A stretch of 64,000 nucleotides of DNA from Planctomycetota bacterium (GCA_027021385.1 JALUUL010000058.1:49038-113037); one strand, 5' to 3'. Counted from the stretch's first letter, positions 33,199-42,523 are shown. Notes: generated by a model from the sequence alone, not told the origin. Program-made: numbers and translations.

Positions 33199-35157
33199 TC
33201 AGAAGGCCATCCGGAAGTCGAGATAGAAGCGGAACTCAGGCGTCCCTCCCATCGGGAGTTCGGGCCGGTCGACATCGAGGAGGTTCCAGAATCCGAGGCC
33301 GAGTTCCGGGCCCTGGGCTCCGAAACGATGGGCGACCCTCCCCGTCAACATCCAGGACGAGGGGATGTCCGTGATAGGACCGGCGAGGACCCCGAAGGGG
33401 ATGAGTCTCCTCGCAGAGAGGAAGGAGGCCGAGATGTCCACGCTCGTCCGCTGCTCGAGGAACAGGGTCAGACCCGTCTTCACGGTATGGGGGGTCGTGA
33501 GGTCTTGCCCGCCCCCCTCGTCCTGCTGGTATCCGTATCCGATCCAGGCCTGGGCCTCGGGAGAGAGGAGGAAACGGCCCTCGGCCTCGAAGCCCCGCGT
33601 CCTCACGTTCGCCAGGTTCCCGTAGGTCAGGACACCGGGCGAGAGGATCGTGGTCGAGAGGAGCTTCCGCCGGCTCACGTAGAACCCGCTCATGGAGACC
33701 CGCACGCGGTCTCCGATCTCGCCCTGGTAGTTGAGTTCGATGTGCTCGTTCCGGGCGGGCCGGATCTCGGGGTTTCCGAGAATCCGCACGACCCCGTTCG
33801 GCGTTGGAAACCGCAGGTCGGCGTAGGCGTGGACCTGGCCGGGATTCCTGTACCCTCGTCCCATGTCGAGTCTGAGGAAATGCCCTTCAGTCAGTTCCTG
33901 GACCAGGCTGAGAGCCGGGGAGATGTGGAGCCGGTCGCCGGTCGGATCGTTCTCGACCCGGCCGGACACCCAGACCGACGTCGCCTCGAAGGGTTCCCAC
34001 CGCAACCTGAGGAACGCGCCTGACTGCCAGTCCCGGACGTTCCGATCCAGCGAAGCCGGAGAATGGCTGTCGATGAAGCGGGATTCCAGGCCTCCCGTCA
34101 GGACGAGATCTCCGCGATCGAAGAAATCCCGTTCGAAACGGACCGCGGCCTGAAAGATCCGGTTGCGGTCCGAATCGACGATCTTGAAGCGCGTGACCTG
34201 GTGGCCGAGGTACAGGTTGACCCGCATGCCCTCCCGGGCATACCCGACACCTCCGTCGATCAAGTCCTCCTTGCCGAAGATCCCCGGGGGAACGACGAGG
34301 GAAGCCTTCCGGCTCCGGATCACGTTCATGAAGAGATCGAACTTCCCTCCGTTCGCGAGGTCCTTTTCCGCCTGCAGTCTCGAACGGCCGAGTTCGAGAC
34401 CTTTGCCCTCCTTGAGCCCGCCCGCCGGAAAGCGGAACGTGTCGGACTGTTCGTAGGCGGCGGTCGCCTTCAGGGACCAGCCGTCCTCAAGGCGGGCCGT
34501 ATACCTTCCTTCGACGAAGCCGCTGTTCCGGTTCCCGAGCCCTGTATGAATGTAGTTCCCGTCCTCCTTCGGGGAGCGGGTCTTGATCGAAATGACGCCG
34601 CTCGAGGCGTTGGCCCCGTAGAGGGCTCCCGCGGGCCCCCGTACGACCTCGATCGACTCTATGTCGTCGATCAGGACAGGAATCGTCTCCCAGCGGGTCG
34701 AACCGAAGAAGGGATCGAAATAGGGGGTACCGTCGACGAGGACGAGCATGTTGTCGCTCGTATAGTTCAGGTTCCCGCGCGCAGCGATCGAACCGTAGTT
34801 GACCGAGAGCCGGGCGACCTCGATCCCGAGGATCCTCCGCAGGAGTTCGGGCACGCTTCGGACCCCGGAACGACGGATTTCCTCCCGGTTCAGGACACGG
34901 ACGATCATCGGGCTCTTCTCTCGCCGGACCTTGGCGCGCCCCGCCGCCTCGACCTCCTGCTCGGGCTCGAAGAGGAACTCCTCCTCGAGGCCGATCGGGA
35001 CCTCCCTCTGGTCGTCGATCGACTGGAAACCGGAAAGCGGAGGAGAGGGGAAGGCCGCGCGGACCGAGGCGGGAGCCCCCCCGAGGAGCGCCAGGGCTCC
35101 CAGGCAGAGGGCGGCCGGGTTCCTTTCGGTCCGGATCGTAGATTCGAAAGTCCTCAT
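33199..35157 (-). CDS. TonB-dependent outer-membrane receptor
   Basis: A 652-residue receptor with signal peptide (LCLGALALLGGAPASVRAA), no long transport-regulatory extension, and a plug domain: SPMIVRVLNREEIRRSG, VPELLRRILGIEV, MLVLVDGTPY, IESIEVVRGPAGALYGANA and GVISIKTR. The remainder forms repeated amphipathic beta strands ending in aromatic FRMAF, the outer-membrane insertion signal. Similar short receptors include BtuB/colicin-I-receptor types, but the ligand is unknown. ATG overlaps the substrate-binding protein stop by four bases, showing tight coupling. Confidence 0.9.
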   Translation of the reverse strand: MRTFESTIRTERNPAALCLGALALLGGAPASVRAAFPSPPLSGFQSIDDQREVPIGLEEEFLFEPEQEVEAAGRAKVRREKSPMIVRVLNREEIRRSGVRSVPELLRRILGIEVARLSVNYGSIAARGNLNYTSDNMLVLVDGTPYFDPFFGSTRWETIPVLIDDIESIEVVRGPAGALYGANASSGVISIKTRSPKEDGNYIHTGLGNRNSGFVEGRYTARLEDGWSLKATAAYEQSDTFRFPAGGLKEGKGLELGRSRLQAEKDLANGGKFDLFMNVIRSRKASLVVPPGIFGKEDLIDGGVGYAREGMRVNLYLGHQVTRFKIVDSDRNRIFQAAVRFERDFFDRGDLVLTGGLESRFIDSHSPASLDRNVRDWQSGAFLRLRWEPFEATSVWVSGRVENDPTGDRLHISPALSLVQELTEGHFLRLDMGRGYRNPGQVHAYADLRFPTPNGVVRILGNPEIRPARNEHIELNYQGEIGDRVRVSMSGFYVSRRKLLSTTILSPGVLTYGNLANVRTRGFEAEGRFLLSPEAQAWIGYGYQQDEGGGQDLTTPHTVKTGLTLFLEQRTSVDISASFLSARRLIPFGVLAGPITDIPSSWMLTGRVAHRFGAQGPELGLGFWNLLDVDRPELPMGGTPEFRFYLDFRMAF

Positions 35158-36134
35158 CGCCTCTTCCTTGCGTATTGAAAGTTCGTCCAGGTCTTCGAAT
35201 CCCGAACCCAACGGTAGGGGGCCGGAAGGGGGGAGGATTTTCCATCCCCCTTGGGGCGCGTACGAAGGAGGTCGGCCAACGCCCGGCCGTAGGCCTCCGT
35301 ATCGAGTTGGAGGAAGCCGGCCGCACGACTCTTGAGATGGCCCTTCCTCAGAGAAAGCACGAACAGGTCCTTCTGGATCAGGATCCGTTCGAACTCCGCA
35401 TCGAGCCGGCTTCCCGGCATCGGCGTCGTCCGTGGATCCGGAAGCAGGATGATCAGTTCCGAGGAATCCGGGAACGAGGAAACGGCCTTCAGGACCTCGG
35501 CGGGCTTGCCGATCGGAATCGGCCGCAGGGAAAGCCCCTTTTTCTTCGCCTTTTCCACCAGAGTCTTCCATGGACTTTTCCCTGCGGACTTCGGAAGGAA
35601 GACGACCGCCCGATCCACCTCGGGAAGGTCCCGGGCCAGCATGTCCGGAATCCGCAGGGGATCGAGATCCATCGGGGAGAACCAATCGGCCTTCTTGAAG
35701 CGCTTCCGGCTCAGGCTCAGGACCCCGGCGACCGCGAAGGGATGTTTCCCGAGGAAGGGAAGCGCGCGGACCGCGGGGCGTCCCCCGAATGCCAGGACGA
35801 TCGCGGTCTCGGGAAGATTCTCCAGGGCTCCGGGGGAAAGCCTTCCCTTGGAGTTCAGGACGACCGGTCCCAGGATCCGGCCCTTCCAGGACGCCGCGAA
35901 GCTCCGGGCCGTCGCCGAGGCTTCACGGTAGGGACTCCGAAGGAAGAGGACGGGGGGGAAATGGACCGGGCATTTCCGGTCCTTGCAGGGGGCTTCCTCC
36001 CCATCCACGGCCCCCGGCGCCCTCTGCTCCGGTTGCGTCGCCCCTCCCGGGGGTTGGAGGAGGAGCGATCCCGGCGCTCCCCCGAGGAGGAACGCCAGCA
36101 TCGCGGCTCGGATCTGTAGGGAGGCGTGGGACAA
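35154..36134 (-). CDS. Periplasmic ABC-type substrate-binding protein (orphan)
   Basis: A 326-residue secreted protein with an N-terminal signal (AAMLAFLLGGAPGSLLL). The pattern AIVLAFGGRPAVRAL, then AVAGVLSLSRKRF, LPEVDRAVVFLPKS and SSELIILLPDPRTTP, follows the ABC_sub_bind family (type I periplasmic binding fold). There is no permease or ATPase gene near, so it is not obviously part of an importer; with the coupled TonB receptor and kinase it more likely serves as a ligand sensor. The first possible start is TTG; an ATG at 36101 would shorten the signal peptide n-region. Confidence 0.7.
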   Translation of the reverse strand: MSHASLQIRAAMLAFLLGGAPGSLLLQPPGGATQPEQRAPGAVDGEEAPCKDRKCPVHFPPVLFLRSPYREASATARSFAASWKGRILGPVVLNSKGRLSPGALENLPETAIVLAFGGRPAVRALPFLGKHPFAVAGVLSLSRKRFKKADWFSPMDLDPLRIPDMLARDLPEVDRAVVFLPKSAGKSPWKTLVEKAKKKGLSLRPIPIGKPAEVLKAVSSFPDSSELIILLPDPRTTPMPGSRLDAEFERILIQKDLFVLSLRKGHLKSRAAGFLQLDTEAYGRALADLLRTRPKGDGKSSPLPAPYRWVRDSKTWTNFQYARKRR

Positions 36135-36168
36135 GGAACGAATACTGCGAAGGTTGGAATGCAGGCCG

Positions 36169-37503
36169 TCAGACCGGGGTGGCGGTCGGAGCCGCCGCTT
36201 CCTCGGCCTCGACGAAGATCCGCCCCCTCCGCAACCTGACGAACAGCGAAGCGCCCGCCTTCAATCCCCGTTCGAGGATGCAGTCGGCGATCCGATCCTC
36301 GACCTCGCGCTTGATCAGACGCCGGATCTCCCGCGCGCCGTATTCCTCGCTGAACCCCTCGTTCGCGAGGTGGCGCTTCAATCCTCCCGACCAGCGGACA
36401 CGGATCCCTTTCGCCGAGAGGAGTTCGGAAATGTTCTGGAGCATCAAGGACACGATCCTCGTGCACACCTCGACGTCCAGGGGATTGAAGACGACGATCT
36501 CGTCGATGCGGTTCAGGAACTCGGGGCGGAAACTCTCTTTCAAGGCTTCGATCGTGATCGAGCCGTGATCGATCGATTCGAGGCTCCTTCGGTCACGGTC
36601 GAAGCCCATCCGACCGCGGATCTTCTCGACCGCGTCCACACCGATGTTGCTGGTCATCAAGATCAGGCAATCCGAGAAGGAGATCGTCTCCCCCTTGCTG
36701 TCGGTCAAGCGCCCCTCGTCGAGGATCTGCAGGAGGAGGTTGTGGACCTTCGAATGCGCCTTCTCGACCTCGTCGAAGAGAATGACGCAGGCCTTCTTCT
36801 CCTTGACCGCCTCGGTCAGGAATCCCCCCTCGGAATGTCCGATGTATCCGGGAGGGGAACCGATGAGCTTCGCGTACTCATGGGGAAGCGCATACTCGGA
36901 GCAATCGATCCGGACCAGCCGACCGGGGCTCTGGAACAGGGAGGAGGCGAGGACCTTGGCCATCTCCGTCTTTCCGGTCCCCGTCCTTCCGACCAGAAGG
37001 AAGGTGCCGATCGGGGTGTTCGGCCGCTGCAGGCCGATGGCCGCTTTCTTGACGGCTTTCGCGAGCAGATCGACCGCTTCCTCCTGCCCCAGCACCCTCC
37101 GCCGCAAGTTTTTCTCGAGGGCCTGGACACGCTTCGTGTCGAGCGGAGCCTCTCCCTCGCCGGCGGCCTCATCGCCGTTCTCGACCGGAAGGCTGACCTG
37201 GTGGATCTCGAGGGAGGGGTTGACGTCGATGCAGACCTGGTAGAGCAGGTCCTCGATCGTCAAGGGATCGAAGTCCTCTTCGAGGAAGGCGAGTCTCTCG
37301 GCGACCTCTCCCTCGTAGTCGGGGAGACAGACGCGGATGACAGAGCGGCGGTATTCGCTCTTGTTCCGGATGGAGCCCGGATCGAGACAGGCCAGATCTC
37401 CGTCCTGGAGGACCCGAACCCGGATGAACTCGTCGAGCAGGTCGAAATACTTCAGGACAAGATGGCTCTCCGTCGAGGTCACCTGGCTCTCCCTGGTTCG
37501 CAT
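36169..37503 (-). CDS. Clp-like AAA+ ATPase with a single D2-type domain
   Basis: A 444-residue protein. The first 120 residues are not recognised. From about 125 it is a ClpA/ClpB D2-type module: RRRVLGQEEAVDLLAKAV, Walker A GRTGTGKT (172-179), pore loop SPPGYIGHSEGG, Walker B VILFDEVEKAH, LLQILDEGRLTD, sensor MTSNIG and FRPEFLNRIDEIVVF, then the C-terminal small domain with GAREIRRLI. The N-domain and D1 of ClpB are absent, and there is no LGF/IGF-type ClpP loop that I can see. It starts the four-gene operon with the substrate-binding protein, receptor and kinase. It could be an unfoldase or remodeller with a specific adaptor domain at its N-terminus. Confidence 0.85.
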   Translation of the reverse strand: MRTRESQVTSTESHLVLKYFDLLDEFIRVRVLQDGDLACLDPGSIRNKSEYRRSVIRVCLPDYEGEVAERLAFLEEDFDPLTIEDLLYQVCIDVNPSLEIHQVSLPVENGDEAAGEGEAPLDTKRVQALEKNLRRRVLGQEEAVDLLAKAVKKAAIGLQRPNTPIGTFLLVGRTGTGKTEMAKVLASSLFQSPGRLVRIDCSEYALPHEYAKLIGSPPGYIGHSEGGFLTEAVKEKKACVILFDEVEKAHSKVHNLLLQILDEGRLTDSKGETISFSDCLILMTSNIGVDAVEKIRGRMGFDRDRRSLESIDHGSITIEALKESFRPEFLNRIDEIVVFNPLDVEVCTRIVSLMLQNISELLSAKGIRVRWSGGLKRHLANEGFSEEYGAREIRRLIKREVEDRIADCILERGLKAGASLFVRLRRGRIFVEAEEAAAPTATPV

Positions 37504-37670
37504 GACAAGGAAGGAAGAGGAACGGATCCTCTCGCCGATGGCCCCCTGTTCGGTCCTGAACGCGTCCGAACTTGAACCTCGACCCTCGGACGGAACCGGA
37601 GGAACCGGGAAGGCCCCGGAGGAGGGAAGCTCCGGCGGCCTCTCCCCAGGGAGGAGGGCCCTCCTGCGAA

Positions 37671-37706
37671 CCCGCGGGGCCGGGACGGAGAGACCGGCTC
37701 CGCGGG
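37671..37706 (-). terminator. Hairpin downstream of hsp20
   Basis: A 13-base stem with one mismatch (CCCGCGGGGCCGG against CCGGCTCCGCGGG) and a 10-base loop, beginning about ten bases after the hsp20 stop. There is no T tract, so if it terminates it does so as a GC-only hairpin or by protecting the 3' end. A separate perfect palindrome, AGGAGGGCCCTCCT, lies just beyond at 37652-37665. Confidence 0.4.
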
Positions 37707-37716
37707 AAGGAAGGGG

Positions 37717-38154
37717 TCAGTCCTTGATCGGGATCTTGCGGGCCCGCTTGCTCTCGACCTTCCGGAGGCGGATCGAAAGGATTCCGTCCTCGAGCCGGGC
37801 CTCGGCGCTCTCCACGTCGACTTCCTCGGGAAGCTCGACGACGCGGCGCATCCTCGTCCTGCAGACCTCCTCCCGGTGCCAGGTCCCTTCCTCCTCGATC
37901 TTCTCCGGTCTCGCGGTCAGGCTGACGACCCGCCCCTCCAGGTCGAGGTCGAGGTTCTCCTTCTTGATGCCCGGGAGTTCGAAACGGAGCAGGAAGCCTT
38001 CGGGATCCTCCTTCAGGTCCATCGCGGGCCTGCGGGTCCCGGGCTCCGTGCTCGTCGTCCAGGGGGCGACCTCCTCGTGGAGACCGAGAAGCCGGTCGAA
38101 ACGCCGGAACAGATCCTCGAGCGGAGTCGCCATCGGCATCAGCGATCGAGTCAT
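37717..38154 (-). CDS. Small heat shock protein, Hsp20 family
   Basis: A 145-residue alpha-crystallin chaperone. The conserved domain (about 42-132) has MDLKEDPEGFLLRFELPGIKK-type strands, VVSLTARPE, and the closing LEDGILSIRLRK; the C-terminal KIPIKD holds the I-x-I motif for oligomer assembly (IPI). The ATG at 38154 is preceded by a strong AAGGAGGAG ribosome site; earlier in-frame starts lack one. It is monocistronic, with a hairpin behind it and a palindrome in the upstream region. Confidence 0.93.
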   Translation of the reverse strand: MTRSLMPMATPLEDLFRRFDRLLGLHEEVAPWTTSTEPGTRRPAMDLKEDPEGFLLRFELPGIKKENLDLDLEGRVVSLTARPEKIEEEGTWHREEVCRTRMRRVVELPEEVDVESAEARLEDGILSIRLRKVESKRARKIPIKD

Positions 38155-38339
38155 GATCTCCTCCTTCTGCAAGGTCTTCGTCTTCCAACCCGGCGGGTGC
38201 GTCCGCGCCGGGCCCGAGGAACGTCCGGGTTGAAGTCTCAAGACGCATGCCAACCCTGAGGGACGGCCCCAAACCCTTGAGGATCCGATGCTTGGATTCC
38301 CTTCCGCGCGAAGGCGTGTCTCCAGGATGCCGGTAGTCC

Positions 38340-38355
38340 TGACAGGGGGCTGTCA
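38340..38355. promoter_or_regulatory. Palindrome TGACAG-GGGG-CTGTCA upstream of hsp20
   Basis: Perfect 6-base arms with a 4-base spacer in the region before hsp20. On the minus strand it overlaps a TTGACA hexamer that could be a -35 element; no convincing -10 follows at the right distance. It could be a repressor operator of the heat-shock gene. It does not match CIRCE. Confidence 0.35.
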
Positions 38356-38389
38356 AGTTGGCGGCGCTTCCGCCGTGGAGGGCCGGGCT

Positions 38390-39607
38390 TCAGGCCGGAC
38401 CGAGGACTTCGAGTTCATGCACCTTGAGGTAGTCTGCCTCCGGCAGGCCGAGGAGGACAGGATGGTCGAGGGCCGGGGGCAGTCTCCCCCGGTCCCGGAC
38501 GCGTTTTCCCGCGAGGGCCGCGGCCTCCGCGAGCATGTCCCGAAAGGCCTGGGCGGGCATGTGCGCACTGCAGGAGCAGCTCAGGACCCAGGCGCCGTTC
38601 CCGGCGAGGGCGAGGGCCCGGGCATTCAGTTTCCGGTAGCCGTGGCGGGCCCGCTCGAAGTCCCGTTTCGCCGGAGCGAAGGCCGGGGGGTCGAGCACGA
38701 TCCCCTGGAACCGTTCCCCGCGCGCGGCGGCTTCCTTCAGCCAGCCGAAGACCTTCGCCCTCGTTGCGCGGATTCCCCGGAACCCGTTCCTTTCTGCGGC
38801 CGCCTCGAGCAGGGTCAGCGCGGAGCGGGACTGGTCCACCGCGAGGACCTCGGCCGCACCTCCACGAGCCGCGTGCAGGGCGAAGCCCCCGCTGTAGGAA
38901 CAGAGGTCCAGCACCCGGAACTCCCCGCAGCCTTCCCCGGCCCGCCGGCGGCAGAGATCGAGGACACGGGCGCGCGCCGGCCTCTGGTCGAGGAAGTAGC
39001 CGGTCTTCTGTCCGGTGAAGACCTCGACCGGGATCTCGATCCCGTGCTCATGAATCCAGACCCGTTCCTTCCGGCGGCCGTGGAGGAGTTCGATCCGTTC
39101 GGGGAGCCCCTCGAGTCGGCGCGTCCTGTGGTCGTTCCTCGCGACGACCTGGGAGGGTCCGCAGAGTTCGACGAGAGCGGGCACGAGGATCGGGAGGCAG
39201 AGCTCCATCAAGGCGGTCGAGGTCTGGACCACGAGGGTCTCCCCGAAGCGATCGACGACGAGGCCGGGAAGCCCGTCCCCCTCGGCGTGGACGAGACGGA
39301 AGGCGTTCGTCGCTTCGGACAGGGGGGCGCGGCGCGCGGCCGCGCGCCGGATCCTCTCGGGGATCCATGCCTCCGGCCGCGGGTCCTCGAGTTCCCCCGG
39401 GGAGGCGATCCGGCGCAGGGCGATCTTCGAGCGGGGGGAACAGATCGCCCAGCCGAGTTCGACCCCGCCCTTGCCGAGGACCCTGGCGACGGCCGGCTCT
39501 CCGGGGGGCTCCGAGGCGAGGTCGTCCCTGTAGATCCAGGGATGCCCGCGCTTCCATCGCGCGAAGCCCTTCGGGCTCAGGACGATCTCGCCGATCGAAA
39601 CCCTCAT
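38390..39607 (-). CDS. RlmI-type class I SAM-dependent rRNA methyltransferase
   Basis: A 405-residue protein with a PUA domain (about 1-80, KGFARWKRGHPWIYRDDL, ARVLGKGGVELGWAICSP), the middle EEHEAD-like domain (VVDRFGETLVVQTST) and a Rossmann methyltransferase with VLDLCSYSGGFALHAARGG, VLAVDQS and the catalytic-type motif DPPAFAP followed by SCSCSAHM. This is the RlmI/YccW family that makes m5C in 23S rRNA. The ATG overlaps the stop of the upstream repeat protein by four bases. Confidence 0.88.
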   Translation of the reverse strand: MRVSIGEIVLSPKGFARWKRGHPWIYRDDLASEPPGEPAVARVLGKGGVELGWAICSPRSKIALRRIASPGELEDPRPEAWIPERIRRAAARRAPLSEATNAFRLVHAEGDGLPGLVVDRFGETLVVQTSTALMELCLPILVPALVELCGPSQVVARNDHRTRRLEGLPERIELLHGRRKERVWIHEHGIEIPVEVFTGQKTGYFLDQRPARARVLDLCRRRAGEGCGEFRVLDLCSYSGGFALHAARGGAAEVLAVDQSRSALTLLEAAAERNGFRGIRATRAKVFGWLKEAAARGERFQGIVLDPPAFAPAKRDFERARHGYRKLNARALALAGNGAWVLSCSCSAHMPAQAFRDMLAEAAALAGKRVRDRGRLPPALDHPVLLGLPEADYLKVHELEVLGPA

Positions 39608-42018
39608 CGCTTCCGGACGAGTTCCAGGAAACGGGGATCCCCGCGGAGGGAGAGGAGGTCCTTGTCCTTGGCGGCCCAGTCCCGCTGGCGGTTCCTCGCC
39701 TTCCGGGTCGGATAGTTCGTCTCCAGGTCGAGCGCGAGCCAGTGGAGGGCCTTCTCCTTCTCCCCGAGAAGGGCGAGGCTGCAGGCGAGGTTGTAATAGA
39801 CCGCGGGGATCGGATCGACGCGGGCGAGTAGGGCCCTCGCCTCCTCGCTCCGAGCGTCCCGCGCGAGATAGCAGGCGTAGAGGACGCGATTGAACGGACT
39901 GTCCTCGAGTTCGAAGGCCTTCCGGCAATGTTCCCTCGCGACCTCGAGCCGGCCGAGGACGACGTTGTTCAGAACGGCCATGCTGACGTGTCCGGCCGCG
40001 AGTCTCGCCGCATAGTAGGCCGACGCGCTTTTCGGGTCGGCGTAGAGATCCGGCGACTGCCGCACGTCGCGAAGCCTCGCCTCGAAGAAGGCGAGATACT
40101 TCTTCAGGAGGGCCTCGGCCGTCCCCGCGTCCCGCCGGTCCATCGCGAGGGAAGCCCGCTCGAAGAGGAAGCCCGCCCAGGCCTGCTGATTCTCCTGGAC
40201 CCCGCTCGATTCGAGGGCGGCGATCAGCCGGTCCATCAAGGCGAGGGCCTTGTCCTCCTCCCCGATCCGCGACCAGAACCGGAGGAGGGCCGCCGTCAGG
40301 TCCGCGTAGACCCGCTCCCTCTCCTTCGCCGCGGGGATCGGTCCCGTCGCCGGGAGCACCCGTTCGGGGAGGGCGGCCGCCAGGCCGTCGACGAGCCAGA
40401 GGAAGCCGGCCTCGGCCTCGGCCAGCCTGCGCCCGCGGACAGCCGCCGGGAGCCTCTCCTGCGTCCCCAGATTCCCCTCGAGCGCCCGGGTCAGGAGGTC
40501 CCGGGCTCCTCCCGGCATCATCAGCGCGAAATCCAGTTCGCGGTTCGGCCCTGCGAGATCCTCGTCCCACAGGGACTCGAGGTCGTGGAAGGCGACCAGG
40601 GCCCGGCGCATCCAGAGCCTCGCGGCTTCCTCCTTCCGGTCCAGGTGCGCGAGGGTCCCCCCGAGCAGGGCGAGGGCCAGGCGCTCCCTCCCCGCCATCC
40701 GGCGCAACCTCTCCAGGCTTCCGCCCTGCCGGAGGAACCGCCGGTAGCGGGCCTCGAGATCCCGCTCCGCGATCTCCGGGGGAACCCGCCGCCTCCAGGC
40801 CGCGAACCAGCCGAAGGCGGGGATTCCCGACAGGGTCTCCGGGTATCCGTTCGCGGGCTGCACGTGGAACCAGGCCCTCCGGGCCTCCTTCCAGCCGGCC
40901 TCCAGGATCGGTCCCTCGTCCTCCCCCGAGAGATGCTCGAGGATGGCCCGGAGCCTCCATCCGACGCCCGCTTCGGCCCCCTGCAGCTCCGCTATCAGGA
41001 CCTCGCCCTCCACCCGGCGACCTTCCTCCGGGGAGCCCAGGTCGCAGACCGCGATCTCGAACTCCTTCAGGAGGGCGTCCCGCCTGGTCGGGTCGGCGAG
41101 GTGGACCCGATGCCAGAGGCGGACCCGTTCGCCGTGGCTCTGGATCTCGAGGAGTCTCCGGTCGGCCTCCTGTAGGGCGAGATCCACGGCCTCCCGGATC
41201 GAGGCCTCCTTCGATCCCACCCAAGGATCGAGGGCGCCCTCCAGGCAGAGCTCCGGCCGCTTCCCGCAGAGCGGGAGCAATCCGGCGGCGAAGGCCCGTC
41301 CCCCGGGTTCCCGGAGCCAGGAGAGGACTTCCGGAACGAGCGGGGCGGCCTCCGACAGGGCGGCGATCGTCCGGGCCATCGCTCGGTCTCCGGCCCGGGG
41401 GAAGTCCCGGTCCGGCCGTTTCCGGAGGATCCGGAACAGGGTTCTCGCGACCCCGATCCGGTTCCAGGACTTCAACCCCTCGAGGGCGGCTCGGGCCGCC
41501 TCCCCGCCACCCTCGACGAGATCGAGTAGGGCTCCGACCCGCTCCCCCTCCTCGTCGAGGAAGCCGGGGAGGTCTCTCCGGGCGAACCACCGCGCGGCCC
41601 GAAGCCGGGCCGCGGGCCCGAGATCCGGGAGCAGGCCCCGAAGGGAGCCGCTCGCCGAAGCCGGCAGGAGTTCGAGGCAGAGGTCGACGACCCGAGGGGC
41701 GAGTTCCGCCGGCCGGGGCTCGCGTTTCCAGGCCTCGAGCAGGGCGAGCCCGGCCCGCGCCCCCCCCTTCCTCAGCCTCGGGGCGAGACGGTCCCCGGTC
41801 CTCGGATCGGCATGGAGGAAGGCCCGGGCAATTCGCGCAAGATCACGGAGTCCTTCCTGGGGCGACCCCGGCTTCCGGATCGAGAGGGCCGGCCCTGGGG
41901 AAGGCGGAACTCCGCGCCCCTCCCCCCGAAGGATCGGAAGCGGAGCGAAGAGGAGGAGGAGAGCGAATTCCCGTCCCGCGCCCCTTCCCCGGGTCGCCTC
42001 ACCGCGACGCTCAATCAT
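39604..42018 (-). CDS. Secreted helical-repeat (TPR-like) protein
   Basis: An 804-residue protein beginning with a basic stretch and hydrophobic signal (EFALLLLFAPLPILRG). The body is almost all helical, with Leu/Ala/Glu/Arg-rich repeats. The last 150 residues are tetratricopeptide-like (AREHCRKAFELEDSPFNRVLYACYLA, YYNLACSLALLGEKEKALHWL) and end with the 'DKDLLSLRGDPRFLELV' pattern typical of the last TPR in such proteins. No enzymatic motif is seen. It is coupled to the GNAT gene before and the methyltransferase after by overlaps. Confidence 0.65.
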   Translation of the reverse strand: MIERRGEATRGRGAGREFALLLLFAPLPILRGEGRGVPPSPGPALSIRKPGSPQEGLRDLARIARAFLHADPRTGDRLAPRLRKGGARAGLALLEAWKREPRPAELAPRVVDLCLELLPASASGSLRGLLPDLGPAARLRAARWFARRDLPGFLDEEGERVGALLDLVEGGGEAARAALEGLKSWNRIGVARTLFRILRKRPDRDFPRAGDRAMARTIAALSEAAPLVPEVLSWLREPGGRAFAAGLLPLCGKRPELCLEGALDPWVGSKEASIREAVDLALQEADRRLLEIQSHGERVRLWHRVHLADPTRRDALLKEFEIAVCDLGSPEEGRRVEGEVLIAELQGAEAGVGWRLRAILEHLSGEDEGPILEAGWKEARRAWFHVQPANGYPETLSGIPAFGWFAAWRRRVPPEIAERDLEARYRRFLRQGGSLERLRRMAGRERLALALLGGTLAHLDRKEEAARLWMRRALVAFHDLESLWDEDLAGPNRELDFALMMPGGARDLLTRALEGNLGTQERLPAAVRGRRLAEAEAGFLWLVDGLAAALPERVLPATGPIPAAKERERVYADLTAALLRFWSRIGEEDKALALMDRLIAALESSGVQENQQAWAGFLFERASLAMDRRDAGTAEALLKKYLAFFEARLRDVRQSPDLYADPKSASAYYAARLAAGHVSMAVLNNVVLGRLEVAREHCRKAFELEDSPFNRVLYACYLARDARSEEARALLARVDPIPAVYYNLACSLALLGEKEKALHWLALDLETNYPTRKARNRQRDWAAKDKDLLSLRGDPRFLELVRKR

Positions 42019-42475
42019 CCCCGGTCTTCCCGGTGCTCCGGGTCCAGGAGAAACGCCGGAATCCACGGGCCGCGGCCCCCTCTTCCCGAAACCCCTCCTT
42101 CCGGAAGAAGGCGCGCGCAATCCCGTTGCCGTCCTGGACGACGGCCGTCAACCCGGCCCAGCCCCTTTGCGCGGCGATGAGCTTCACCTCCTCGAGAAGC
42201 AGGCCTCCGAGCCCCCTTCCCCGGGCCCCGGGAACGACCGCGATCGAAAGTTCGATCGGCTCGCCCCTGAGGAGCAGGGGCGGCGCCGCATCGAGGAGGG
42301 CGAGCCCCAGGATCTCCCCCGTTGGCCCGCACTCCAGCACCAGGACCTCCCGCCCCTCCGGTGCCTGCTCCGGGATCCGGCTCGGGTCGAAGAAGGGATC
42401 TCCGGCCAGGGCCTTCCTCAGGGAGAGGGGCACCCGCCGTTCCTTCCGGATCCGGTAGGAGGAGGGTTCGTTCAT
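42011..42475 (-). CDS. GNAT-family N-acetyltransferase
   Basis: A 154-residue GNAT fold. The acetyl-CoA binding motif A is IELSIAVVPGARGRGLGGLLLEEV (R/Q-x-x-G-x-G/A as RGRGLG), followed by AAQRGWAGLTAVVQDGN and ARAFFRKEGFRE. The substrate is not evident. First gene of a three-gene minus-strand unit with the repeat protein and the RlmI-type enzyme, divergent from nusA. Confidence 0.85.
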   Translation of the reverse strand: MNEPSSYRIRKERRVPLSLRKALAGDPFFDPSRIPEQAPEGREVLVLECGPTGEILGLALLDAAPPLLLRGEPIELSIAVVPGARGRGLGGLLLEEVKLIAAQRGWAGLTAVVQDGNGIARAFFRKEGFREEGAAARGFRRFSWTRSTGKTGDD

Positions 42476-42523
42476 CGGGGAGAGGGGACCGTGAAACCGC
42501 GGGGGGACAAGAACATACCGACC

